Origin: Utricularia gibba
Taxonomy: Eukaryota > Streptophyta > Magnoliopsida > Lamiales > Lentibulariaceae
Length of the DNA stretch: 64,000 nt
Direction: 5' to 3'
Assembly: GCA_002189035.1 (NCBI GenBank)
Contig: CM007990.1
Coordinates: 4,960,001-5,024,000 of the forward strand
Below are positions 36,769 through 48,439 of the stretch, in pieces. The number at the start of each line of letters is the position of its first letter. Position 1 is the first letter of the stretch. Made by a program: the position numbers and the translations under genes. The notes under the pieces are model-generated. The model was not told the origin of the DNA, did no database searches, and was given only the letters and a program-made list of their open reading frames with translations.

Positions 36769-37181
36769 AACGAGAGCCCTTTGCCACTTGCAGATGCAAA
36801 TTCCAGTGAGGCTCCAAGACCCTTCTCTATGATTGTAAGAAACACAGAGTAGGCCCCTGCTATGTTTGCAGGTATTGTTACTAGCTCCTGATTTCAGATT
36901 CTTGACCTTCATCGTATAAACGCAAGGAAGTTACTTGCACGGAGAAGTACATTTTTCATACAACTATAATTCCAATGTATTTCAGAAGCAAACGAACTCA
37001 GAATTTGACACTACAGGTGCAAGAATATAGAACAAGCAGTTAGCTGTGCAGTAACTATGTCCATATTCGTTTCCTTCTCTGCACGCTCATGAACAACCAG
37101 CTTGATCTGCAGCTTCTCCTGAAACTTCGTGTGGATTCGAACTGCTGCAATGCCAAATAACGAGCCCCCGCTTGCATCGTC

Positions 37182-38237
37182 TCAATGAGCACCGTTAGGC
37201 TCATCAGCTAGAACTGGGTTACCTTCATCGTTTGTGAGTTCCAAGGTGCACGCTTTACAACTTAAGTAGAAAATGGTGGTCATCATTGAATCTATCGACA
37301 GAACAAAGGAGAACAGAACTACCAAGAGGGGTCCTTCCCAAATCCAGGAATAGCCATCTCCATATCCGAGTGTTTTCACCCTGTGATCAAAGAGACCTTC
37401 AATGGAAGCCATTACCAAAGTTGATCCAAGAAATATCGATAGACCCACTTGGTATTGTCTTCTAACCAAAGAAGCTGATCTTTGAAAAGCGTGTAGTACC
37501 ATGACATCCTCAAGAATGGATATCACAACAGCAATGTTGCATATGATCATGGCATGCGCCAAAAATATTGCAAGAACAAGTCCAACTACGAAGAGGGGAT
37601 ACAGAAGAAGATCAGATGGGCAGCCCATGAACAAGAAGAGGCTGCTGGCCATTCCCAAGAAGACAATGAACAAAAAGAAGCTACCACAAATAACTCCACA
37701 GGCCAAGAGGTAAGTGAAAAATATACGCTTCCAAGTCTTTGAGATGAATACATGGAACACTGATTGATCAAACGTCTTTTTTGAATAGGTACAGTCCACA
37801 GAATAGGCTACAGCAGCTTTAGACAGAAGCGAAAATGTCATGAATAGCGGGAAACACATTGCAAGTGAAACGGTAATTTCTGAAAGGCTTTGGCAAAGAC
37901 GATGGATGAATGGTTTCAGAGCGAGTTCACTGGACATGGCAAGAAGCAATAACCGCATACCCAACCATTTAACCAAGGATTCGCTGACCAAGACATTTGA
38001 CAAGAAAACAGCAGAAACAGGACAAACCCACAGGGCAAGAATAGAGAATAATCCTGACAAATTGTGTCGAAGAATTTTCATGCTTTCTCGCAAAATCTCC
38101 AAACAACTCAAAGGTTGAATGCGAGTTAAACTCTCCAATTCAAAGTTCTCAACATCAAACCTTTCGTTTTCTTCATCTTTCTCCCTGTGTAATGCACCTG
38201 CATTCGACCTTGTCCTCATTCCACGAGCCACATCCAT
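37182..38237 (-). CDS. Multi-pass membrane protein of unknown function (At1g69430-like)
   Basis: This single-exon frame of 351 residues starts MDVARGMRTRSNAGALHR and is intact. An acidic N-terminal tail leads to LSCLEILRESMKILRHN, then about six hydrophobic spans (for example LFSILALWVCPVSAVFL, FFTYLLACGVICGSFFLFIV and LLLYPLFVVGLVLAIFLAHA). It ends NPVLADEPNGAH. No catalytic motif is visible. Its neighbours on both sides are the homologues of At1g69420 and At1g69440, as in Arabidopsis. Function unknown. It converges on PAT22. Confidence 0.88.
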   Translation of the reverse strand: MDVARGMRTRSNAGALHREKDEENERFDVENFELESLTRIQPLSCLEILRESMKILRHNLSGLFSILALWVCPVSAVFLSNVLVSESLVKWLGMRLLLLAMSSELALKPFIHRLCQSLSEITVSLAMCFPLFMTFSLLSKAAVAYSVDCTYSKKTFDQSVFHVFISKTWKRIFFTYLLACGVICGSFFLFIVFLGMASSLFLFMGCPSDLLLYPLFVVGLVLAIFLAHAMIICNIAVVISILEDVMVLHAFQRSASLVRRQYQVGLSIFLGSTLVMASIEGLFDHRVKTLGYGDGYSWIWEGPLLVVLFSFVLSIDSMMTTIFYLSCKACTLELTNDEGNPVLADEPNGAH

Positions 38238-39902
38238 TTCACCACCTCCTTGCTATGATCCTAGATGAACGAACCCCTCATCCAAAAACACATTCCCAGG
38301 AAAATCAAAAGATTCTATACTCTCCCCAATCCGGATGCGGCACAACACGCTTCACTATCAATAACTCACACGCCCATGTCTTCAAAGATCAAGTACCGGT
38401 TTGGACGTGTATGATGGGTAGAACAAGTGACTCTCCACCACTCCAAGGGCTCATCAGAAGAATATCTGAGGGTTTTCTTGTAGCGAGAGAAACACCCAGT
38501 AGCCGGATGAACCAAGGAAAGCACAAAACTTTGCATGAAGACTGAAGTAAAAGAGGAGAACAGAAAGAAGCCCATTTTAGTTTAAAAAAACGGAAGCCCG
38601 GATTACCCCTTTGCCGGAAAAGACCCCACAACTCAAAGGCAGCTTTGCTAATCGACGGGAAACACCCACGACGCCGGAAAGAGTGACGTTGGCTTCTTGT
38701 CTATGGGTCATTGCAGCGACCCAGCCAATAAATGAGCTTTTTTGGGCCCAAATACACAACCATGATGGACTATAAGCCCCCAGTAAATGGGCTTGTGAGG
38801 CCCACTTCCCGAAAATAGAGCATTCTTACCATTACTTGCCATCGCGCGTGCATGACCGTTGATCTATCAGCAAGCCCAATCAAGGGCTCATATTCATTCC
38901 CCACCGTCACCTCCTGAGCCTCTAGGACCGTACGATTCAGATTCTATCTGACGAGTAAGATTTGTTATCCGATAAGACCCAAGGGACCGTTAGTGAAAAA
39001 AGAACCCCATTTTATCCACAAAATATAAACATATATAATTAATAACTAATTAATATGATTTTATGTGAAATAATAAAAAATATAATTTTTTCTAGAAATA
39101 ATTCGAGAAAAAATTTTGAAATCGTAATTGAATCGTGATTAAATATTTTGTATCGTAAATCATTCGTACAAACGATTCATAATTTTTTTATCATATAAAA
39201 TATGAATACTACATACATGATACTAGACCATACACAAAAGGTAATGGCAAATAGGCACATCACAATCCTTACAAAATGGGAAGTACAAGAGTGACTTGAT
39301 AAGGGCAAAAGGGTAAATTGGTGCATGGCCATGGGGGAGTGGGCCCACATATCTCTATGATTTCTGAGAGGAAGAAGAAGACTGTTGTGCATGGATAGAC
39401 AGAGCAGTGTATTATTATTATTTTATTGCCCCCATTTCTGTGTCTTCCTCCACTTTGAATTATTGGTGTTGGTGCAGTATGAACAGCTACTGAGACACTT
39501 GCAGCACTGTAGAGAAAGAAAGCCAGAATCTCCATTGAATGCGGCCCTCCCTTCCCCAAACTATGATTCTTTTGATTTAGTACATTACTATAGTACCCCT
39601 TGCATTCTGCCATTCTGCTGTCAAATGGCAGCCTCGAAGCGACGACCATTCATTCTGCTACTGATACCTTGCTTCTTACACTTGAGTTATATCGAGGTGT
39701 CGGGAGCTAGTTACTGTGTCTTGCTGGGGTTTTGTAAAAATGGATTATTTGCTTGTTTTTCCTTTACTTGCCATTAATGAAAGAAGAGGTGGCAGCACCC
39801 CTCTTCCGATCTCTGCGTCTGTTAACTGTTAACAATACCCATTAATGGACATAAGAGAAAAGAGGGTAAGTGGAATGGTGTTTCATTACACAGCACGAGT
39901 GT
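38238..39902. other. Intergenic DNA upstream of the membrane protein and downstream of AGO7
   Basis: An AT-rich core (about 39000-39180) is flanked by the promoter of the membrane-protein gene and the AGO7 3' side. A plus-strand 50-codon ORF (39625-39777) begins with a secretion-signal-like stretch (MAASKRRPFILLLIPCFLHL) and has several Cys, but it lies in likely AGO7 3' UTR antisense. No other gene is seen. Confidence 0.4.
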
Positions 39903-42900
39903 TTAGCAGTAAAACATGAGCTTCCTAATGTTTTCTGTTAGTTTAGGCAATGGGGTTGTCTGAGGGGAAGGTGATACGGTGACCGAGGGAGACGATCTCG
40001 AGTCGCAACGGTCGAGGTACAGCCGGCCTCGATACGCAGCGAGGTGTGCATAGTACGCCGGAGGGACCAGGGAAATCGGCTTGGTGCAGCGAACGAAGGT
40101 GTAGCAGAGATTGTAGACCAGTTTCTGAACTTCATCAGAAGTGAACTCGTTCTCGTCCCAGAGAATATGGTAATGTATCGGTCTACTTGTACCCTTGACT
40201 CCCCAGTGACTGCAGAGGTAGAAGTCGAATTCTTTGGGATGTGTGATCACTGAATCGACTACTGTTCCTGGAGGTACATTTCCATCCATGAAATGGGTTG
40301 CTGTCTCTGTTGGAAACAGTCTTGTGTGATGCCTTTTTTGCACCACAGCGAAGGTAATCGGTGGGTTGTAGCCAGGGAACTTCAGAAACGATTCCCGTAT
40401 TGATTGAAGCTCGTGCTGCAAAACTCTCTGGAACTGTGTTTCGCTGACCCCATCACGAAAAAAGATGATTCTTTCAGGAAGTTTAGAGACTTGCTGGTAG
40501 AAATCATCTAATATTTCACCCACCATTTCAGAAAGCTCCTGAATGATCTCTTGGCGATGTGTTTGTGACCGCATTCTTGAGACGTACTTGTTTGCAGCAG
40601 GCCAATTAACACTCCCCACAACTGCAGCAATGGAGGGACTAACATCATCCAGAGGATGAGGATGAGTGACATCAGCTCCGAGAAATATAACAGGCTCATC
40701 TTCTCGAAAAAGCCTGGGAATTTGAGAGGGTAACGAGTTGTACAATGCAACAGTGCATCCACCAACTTTGGCATTGATCTTGAGAGCCAAGTTTGCAAGG
40801 AACTGCGGACTCGGCTTCCCCAGATTCGAGTACAAGCAGCATTGGCTTACAATACCGATACCCGTTTCTGCAATCCTTTTCAGATCTGCATAGCCTTTGT
40901 GCTTCCTCTCCATGACACAGATCAGAAGCTGGAGACTGTTCCCCGATGCAAAGTGAATCTTCTTGAGCTTAGATTCGAGAAGCTTCGGGTTTCCCAGAAT
41001 GTGCATAGGCTCAAAAACTGAACTAACAACAGTCTCCTTGTTAAGAAATATTCCCAACTGCTCACATTTCTCGGACAGAAGACTCATGAATTTAGTTATG
41101 CTCGATCTTTGCTCTGGGCTACCCCCGAAACTAAGAACTGCCCATCTCTCGATTCTAGTTCCTTCGAAAACATGGCTGTCTAGAAGATTCCATTGGCGAT
41201 CATGGCGTGAGGGAGTTAAATTTCTCACGTTTCCACCATTGCCAAGCTTCAGCTTTGGTGGCTGAAGAATTCTTCCCGTTAACTGTGTCATTTCTCTGGA
41301 AACTTGAAGATGAAACTCATTAGCTTGATCTCCACTGTCAGAAGAAACAAACAGAACATTAATTTATCAGAGCTGCAAGAACAGAAGGTGTTGAATTTAG
41401 GACAGGAAATTTTAAAATTTATTTACCTTGTTGGACCAAGGCCTCCTTCCATAAATCCATCTATTATTGCTTTACGTTCTCTGGGTTTTTGGCATCCCAT
41501 TTTCAGCATCTTCACTGTTTGGTCATCTGAAAGTTTTCCCAGAAACTTCTGTCCTTCGCAAACCACACACAGCTCCATTGGTACGTAACAAGGCCTCCTT
41601 CTACTAATCCTCAAACAAGGTAAAAATCTGAACTTCACATCATAATCATAATGATCTTTAAAATACTCCACCAGCCTCAAATTCTTCCCGTCTCTATCAG
41701 GAAACCAGATACTGTCTGCAACTTCATCAGTCAACCCATAAACGCGGTATCTTTGAAGCGTTTCTCTATGACAAACGAAGACTCTCATATTCTTCAGAAC
41801 TTCTTCCACTTGCTTCCTCTCCTCGCAGCTCAAAAATTTTCCCGGTTTTTGAGAAACGTCTTGCATAAAGTCAAGTCTTTTTTGTAAATAAGGAATAACG
41901 CCTATGCTTTCATGGAAAGCTGTGACTGAGAAATCCACATTGAGAGCAAGTCCTTGTTGCGTTGGCCTAATGCTCTGGAAGAATCCTCTGAGAGCAACGG
42001 CTCCTCCACCTATTTCCTTTGCACCACCCATTAAGCTTGAGTAAAATGATCTTCCTGCAGACAAACATTTCTCAGTGGAACTCTCTCTCAAAACAACATC
42101 CAGTGCATGAATGTATTCCTGGGGAAGGGGAGTGCTACTGCAATCATCATCTCTGCTCAAGTAGCTAGAAACCGCTTCACCGTCGAACTTAGAAACAAGC
42201 TTCATATTGACTTTAAAGATCTTGTCTTTGTTGTGATGTTTGTCGTTTAAATTCTCCCCGATTTCTTCACCTAATGGGAGCTTGATGTAAAACTCAAATC
42301 TGTCATTTTGGAACTCCACGGGGCTGTAAATTGTCCTTCTACCATCGTAGACTGGTAGAAAACTGCAAAAGGCTTTAGAATTTTCCAAGACAAGTTTTTT
42401 CTTGATCATTCTTGCTACTTCCTTCGAGGGATGAGGAGATATCTCAACGTCATAGTGAAATATTTTCTGGGTAGGATCAAATTTCACCAAGAAATGATTT
42501 GCTAGGAGGGTAATAACTTTCCCTTCAACGCCACCACAGTCTGGTCTTCTTGCAACTGCGAAAGCTTTTGTCTTTGCATCAACAGCTTTCCGTACGCGCT
42601 GTTGTCTGGGCGTGCAAGCTTCCTTTTCAGCTGCTGTTAGAACAAAAGTGTCAGCACGTTAGAACATCAGCATGCAAGGAGAAATTAAGGGAGAAAAACA
42701 TCACCTCCGGAAACTGAGAAATCTTGAATCTGGGAAGCATTTGAACTGACAAGAGGAGAAGGGGCGCTCTGTTTCCTAGAGTGTTTTCTAAACTGTGTTG
42801 TTCTTGGTTGGACTCTCTGGTTCTGAGGAAAAGATGGGTTACTAATGGGAGGAAGCGGGAGCAAAGCTGGGAAAATCTGGAGATGATTAGCATAACCAAA

Positions 42901-43038
42901 CCCAAACGCATAGGAGTTTTGAAGTTGCAGCAAGTAATGATGATGCTGATAACTAATGAGGCTTTGTTGGCTCCATCCACCAAAACTGCTTGTTTCAGGA
43001 GCAAGGTTTCTGCTGGTGTTGGGTTGATCTTCTTCCAT
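39903..43038 (-). CDS. AGO7: ARGONAUTE 7
   Basis: AGO7 loads miR390 and cleaves TAS3 RNA to start tasiRNA production, which limits ARF3/4 and times leaf and phase development. Exons on the minus strand are 43038-42705, 42633-41427 and 41334-39903. They give 990 residues, the same length as Arabidopsis AGO7. The N-terminus is Gln/Ser/Pro-rich (MEEDQPNTSRNLAPETSSFG). The DUF1785/PAZ block reads SAGRSFYSSL then RVYGLTDEVADSIWF. The PIWI slicer residues are D735 in FLGADVTHPHP, D808 in FFRDGVSE and the His of RPIHYHILWDEN. It ends LMFYC. Both introns are GT-AG. The frame is intact. Confidence 0.97.
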
Positions 43039-44354
43039 GAGTACCCTGTTTGAGGTAGGAGACAGTGAGAGTCAGGCAAAAAAGGCATTATTTGCATGAA
43101 AGATAAAGGCAAAGTATTCCGAGCAAAAAAACTGTAGTAAATGCCATGTACACAGAGAGACTGAGGATGAGTCAGATTCTCTCTTTTTTTCACTCTGCTG
43201 GGTTATTCAGAGAGGGTCGAGGGATCCTTCTGAATACTAATGGTTCAGTAGCTAAAGCTGAGAACTTTTGCATTACCTTGGGACAAGAGAGACTGGAATA
43301 ATGCTAATGTTCCGTTTGCTAGCTTCAGACTTTATGCTTTTTGCACACTTCATCCAACAGTCAAATGGGCTCGTAGATTCGTAGGGGGGAAAAATACAGT
43401 GAAATGCAGATAGAATATACAATGTCGATGTCTCAAAACTACCAAAGTCAAAGATAAGATCTTGTGAAATACCCATGTCTGAAATAGAAAGGGGATTTCT
43501 AGAGGCATGAAAAAACCAACATATAAAGCTTCAAACTTCATCACTAATGGGTTCAGAGAACACCACAAAACCCATAGAAATTTCAGATTGAATGCTTCCC
43601 ACTTTACAGCACCATTCATTTCACTCTGTGAATTGGCATGCCATCCACCTACATCCACCACAAGGGAGGAGAATGGGGTGCGCAAAGATGACAACATGGG
43701 TGCTGATTTTTCTTCTTTTTTTTGCGTAGTGGGGAAGATGCAGTCAACAAAATTGCATCCCTTTTTCTCCCCACATCATGATTCTTGTCCACACCAGTAC
43801 TATACAACAATCAATGTGTCCACCCAAGGGCCTTTAAGTACATGACAATCACATCCATTGCCGTGAAAATGATATTCTCATTGCACACACCATCGCCCCC
43901 CTTCAAACAATTGCAGCATATGGTGCTAATACCATATCATCATGATGCACTAAAGGCAGCAGCAGCAGCAGCAGGAGAAGCTCGGCTCCATGGCCGCATG
44001 AGCAAGAGAGACAGGCATTCAGTGTGGGGCAAGTTACTAGGGCACGCTGGGTTTCTTCCCAAAGTGGAGTGGGCCCTCCGCAATGATGATCCTGAAGATA
44101 ATATAAAATAACATGAAAAAGGTGGTGGAATTTGAATATCATTTTTCGTATTATTTTTATTGTGAAATTAATATGTATAATTAATTACTTGATGCGTCCG
44201 CACAAGACTACAACGTAAGAGTGGCAATCACATTTATTAAAAAAATGGAAATTTCATATCGTCCAAAATTACAGAATCGCCCTAAGGTTTACGGAAATAT
44301 CAAATACGTCCCTGGAATAGTTTAATTGTGCGGGTTGGTCCCTGGGGGCGCTCC
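43039..44354. other. AGO7 promoter region and intergenic DNA
   Basis: This stretch holds the AGO7 5' UTR and promoter. Pyrimidine-rich and AT-rich stretches and a short plus-strand poly-Ala ORF (about 43950-44110) are visible, but I see no convincing gene. Confidence 0.5.
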
Positions 44355-46235
44355 TCACTTGGTTTCCCAGAATATGATTTCTCCCTCTTCACCTACTAAT
44401 CCCAGGGACTTGAGCCTTCTTTCTTGATAATATTCCAACAAATCCAGCTCCATTTCCCTCGCTCTGAAGATATCATCGATCTGCTGCAACACCCTCTTTT
44501 CTCCTCTTCTAATCCCAACCGCAATCTCCTGCCTTGGACTCACATTGCCTTCCAGCAGCAGCTTTTCATCCTAGAAGTAAATGGCTTGCATTGCATTACA
44601 ATTCTTGTACTGAAGGGGTCACTGCATTCATCATGGATTACCTCTTCGATGCTGGTGTGATAGCCAGCGAGGGCAGATTTGCAGGCGTTTCGGATGACTT
44701 GACAGATGAGCTCCTCGTTGGGCCGGCTGACGGGAAGCTCCAGGAATCCCCATATTTTGTTTTGGAAAAGTGCTTCCAGGAGAAAGGCATCGGTTCCACC
44801 AAGTGCTACGAGCCTCAGGTACTGAAGCATGACAGGTGGAAGAGGCTGGCCGTACTTGATGTCAAAGTACGCTGTTTCTCCTAAACCATTGGACTCGGCT
44901 ATGTCCAGTTTATCATCATGGAATTTGTCGGACTCTGATATTTCGAGTGTCAACGTGAATGAATCACGCTCACGTCTCGAATCAATAAATCCATAATCAA
45001 GAGCCATATCTGCGTTGCTTTTGTTCAAACCATACTGAATGAATACCTGCAAAGGTCAAAGTTTCTGCCTTAGGAGTCCTGTATCGGATAAAGGAAAAGC
45101 CACTTCAAGGTTAACGGAAATCAAGCTTGCCTGGTCACCAGCTTTGAAATTCAATGGACTCCTGATTTGATAGAGGTAATCCCTTGAGAAAAGCCCTGGT
45201 CCTCTAACTTCATGGGCATGATCCTCTGTGTTAACCTTATCACTGTGGTTTATCTGTTGGAAGGGAATTGGGATTGGATGGTGCTACCAAAACTAATTTA
45301 CATTGATAAGAAATTTTACCAAGTCAGCGAAAGGAATCATGGCAAGACTTTGGTTCTTAGGACCAGGAAACGTTCTTGATCTCAGTATCCCAAATGCCCA
45401 GAAGAAATCATCTACTGTTGGTGGTTGAGGGAAAAGCTCCTTGTTGGGAAGGATGACCTCTTCTTTGATTCTCTCAAACTCATTCTGGAGGTAGGCTTTT
45501 ACACCCAGTGTAGTACCCAAAAGCTGAGTTCCTGTGACATTTTAAGCAACCAGGATGTCTGATGCTCAGTGATGGATCCAAAATGTCAATCAAAAATCAG
45601 TATAATGAGATAAAACAGTTACCTTGAATCTCAAGGAGGTCCTCTTCTGACCTGCACTGGAGGAGAATACAGAGTAACAATTATCAAGACAAACAAGGCA
45701 AGCATGACTAACGGAAAATGCATGAGCTTTCAAATAGGCAGGCCCACCAATATATCGTAGCATTAGTGACCTGAGGCAGAGTATCCAAGTACTTGCTCCA
45801 TTTAGAGTCCTCACCTTTAAGCCTCTCCCTCAGCAAGAACAAAGAAAGGGAAACCCACGGCTTCTGGCCCGAACAAATACTTCCAATCTCTGAGGCTGCA
45901 ACGGTATCAGAATTAATCCAAAATTTCTTGGGTACCTCCAAAATCACGTCATTTCTAGAGATATCCCTGGTTGCAATTAACCCTAATCCTTCCGGCACGA
46001 CCCCGGGCTTCACCGGAGTTTTAGCTGAAACTACACCTTCATCCTTAAGCCATTCCCAAAATCTCTCAACTTTCGGTGGGATATCACAACTAGTTACTGT
46101 TGAAACAGCTGATTTCAAAAAGAAAGATCTTTTTTTCAAGTGGAAAGAGCCAGTCCTCGTTCCCGAGAAAGAGACGAAGCCATCCAGTCGGGTACGGAGA
46201 ACTGGATAAGGTGTTGAATGATGAATACTGAACAT
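44355..46235 (-). CDS. LSMT-L: Plastid SET-domain lysine methyltransferase (Rubisco LSMT-like)
   Basis: This chloroplast enzyme trimethylates a lysine of fructose-bisphosphate aldolase and, in some species, of the Rubisco large subunit. Exons on the minus strand are 46235-45748, 45651-45623, 45531-45320, 45253-45131, 45046-44642 and 44570-44355, giving 490 residues. The N-terminus MFSIHHSTPYPVLRTRLDGF looks like a transit peptide. The SET domain shows GLGLIATRDISRNDVILEVP, INHS at residues 244-247 and ALDYGF at 299-304. The Rubisco-LSMT substrate-binding domain follows and ends LVGEEGEIIFWETK. The last exon-1 codon is split (TATTG|GTGGGC then G TCAGAAG). Intron 4 uses a GC donor (CAG|GCAAGC). 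The substrate (Rubisco or aldolase) cannot be decided from sequence alone. Closest remembered relative: At1g14030. Confidence 0.93.
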
Positions 46236-48439
46236 AGATGCTTCTGTTCTACTTTCCGCTTACTTGGTTTTTCTCCGGCGAAGGATACCTTCAAATGTAG
46301 ATGATGTGGCTATTGAAGAAGCAGAGTTCATTTTCGGTTGTTGATAAGGTATAAATCCTCTGTAGTAAATTGTCATTGCTCCCTCAGCTTTCACCTTCGG
46401 AACCTCTGTTGTAGTTTTCACTTTCTTTGCTCATCCTTTACCCAGTAAATGATTTGCTGGCTGTTAATTCGCACAAGTTTTTCTTTCAGTCCCAAAAAAG
46501 CAGCACGAACTGTGAAGGACCAAAGGTTAAAATTTTGTCAGTAGACACATCAGAACTCTTGTTCATCAGCTATCGCGGGATCCCGCATTCTTTATTTTTC
46601 TGCATACGATTTTATAAACAAAACATTAATCTTATGAAAAAGAAAAGAAGCCATTCCTATCTCATATACAGTACCTCTTAGGAAAAAGGGATCGAGGGTC
46701 AGAATAACAAGAAAAAAGTTCAATAAGCAACATGGAGATCCACAGAGAATCTCCGAGAAGTGGGATCTCCATGCTTAGTTCTCAAGGAATTCACGAAGTT
46801 CTTCATAGGCAACTCTGAGGACACACTCCCCAAGATCAGGCCAGGCCCATGTACAAAAGAACTCCCTCCTTCCGAAGTGCCCTACCCCTCAAACGCAATT
46901 GCTGAAAGCCTGGACATGATCCAGGACAATATGTGCACATGAAGATTATCGTTGCATATGTAACTTTAGGTGATGATTCACTTTGCGTGATCACAGCAGG
47001 ATAATTCTCCCATGTTTACCAGAAATGCTATTTGAACCTTGGCATAAAACGCCTTTCCGAAGGCCTAGAGATCTGAATCCTTCAGATTGATGATCTTCAC
47101 TAAAGCATAGAAGAGAAAAGAGCATCGGGGATGCAGGCCCTAACTTATCAGGCGACTAACTGCTTACATCCTCACCCCTGAAGAGGTCACCTTGGCTACC
47201 ACAATCAGCAATAATGAATACAGAACTTCAGAATAACGCTAACCAGAACAAAAACGCTATGAGAATATTTAAGACAACAGCAACTTGGGAACGGAATGAG
47301 ATGAAATGATATTACAACAAGTTCACTCAGAAAGAAGACGGCTATACGAGATTTCTTGAGGAATATACAATTATTTTCTGATCTATAAACAAAGCAACAT
47401 ATATTTCCCCGAGTTTCCAATCAAGAATCAAGCCAACCCTATTTCCAATACCACTTCTACCAGGGATGCACAAAACAACGGAATTTTGCAGCCTTCTTGA
47501 TTTCCATTGAAGACTTGAAAAATGAATAAAAATATATAAAAAAAAAACGCTCTGCAGTACCCCGAGCAATGGAACCAACAATTCGAGTAGCTCCGTATAG
47601 AGCACGTGGCCGTAAAACAGCCTGCGATGAGCCCCTATAAAATTCCAAAAATCCGTCATTTCCTACAAGATGAGAAGCCATTCTGAGCGCAAATCTCAAC
47701 GAACAGACTGCATTCACCCGCCGAGGCGTCGGATCCTACCTACTAACCAGAAACACAGAAAACCTCCGCGCTACCCCCGCTGCGAATGATATGAATCAAC
47801 CCGAGCATAATCTTACGCGTCGACCAAGGCAACCTCCGGGCTCCCCCAGAAAAGTAACCGCTGTGAGCTGTTGGGCCACACTAAGCCCAATGTGAGCCTC
47901 CTTCAAGTTCAACTACCTGCATATGAGTAGGCTCTGTAAGAATTACCCCATTCACGGCTCGGCCCATCCCGGCCCATGGCTCTATTTTCAGAGATATTTA
48001 TTTGTAAAAAAAAAAGAATGCTGGGTGTTGGGTAAATAAATGAGGATGACGTCGAGTGACGTATGCCGCATTTATGTGTGTTTCTGCAGGCTTTCCTCTC
48101 TGGATGGTCGGTTGATGACACATTTACTTTTAGCTGCCCGAAACGTCGCCGTTTTGATTCATTTCCATGATGTTGTCGTTGCCCATCAATGCAAAAACAC
48201 AAACCATCAACAAAAATGTGTGCCCACGTCAACCGCTTCCTAGTACCCATCCACGGAACACACCACAAAAAACCACGTGAATTAAATTCTTCTTCTTAAT
48301 AATAATGTCCGAGTTGAATTACTAAATTTTTCTATTTTATTGCCAAGTTTAGTACATGGGAGCAGCGTACGGAGTGTCTAACTTTTGTTACATATGATGA
48401 ATTAATTAGAAAGAAGCTAAGTAATAAAATGTGTCTCCT
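46236..48439. other. Intergenic DNA between LSMT and MYB, no firm gene
   Basis: This stretch contains an 11-bp perfect inverted repeat (CATGGAGATCC/GGATCTCCATG, 46731-46773) and a minus-strand ORF near 47717-47560. That ORF begins MNAVCSLRFALRMASHL and looks like a mitochondrial presequence (Arg, Ala and Leu, no acids). I could not find a continuation, so I do not call it a gene. Confidence 0.4.

Noticed and set aside
43785-44111. 108-residue plus-strand ORF with a poly-Ala run
   Set aside because: It lies in spacer DNA with a GCA repeat and shows no known domain or promoter.
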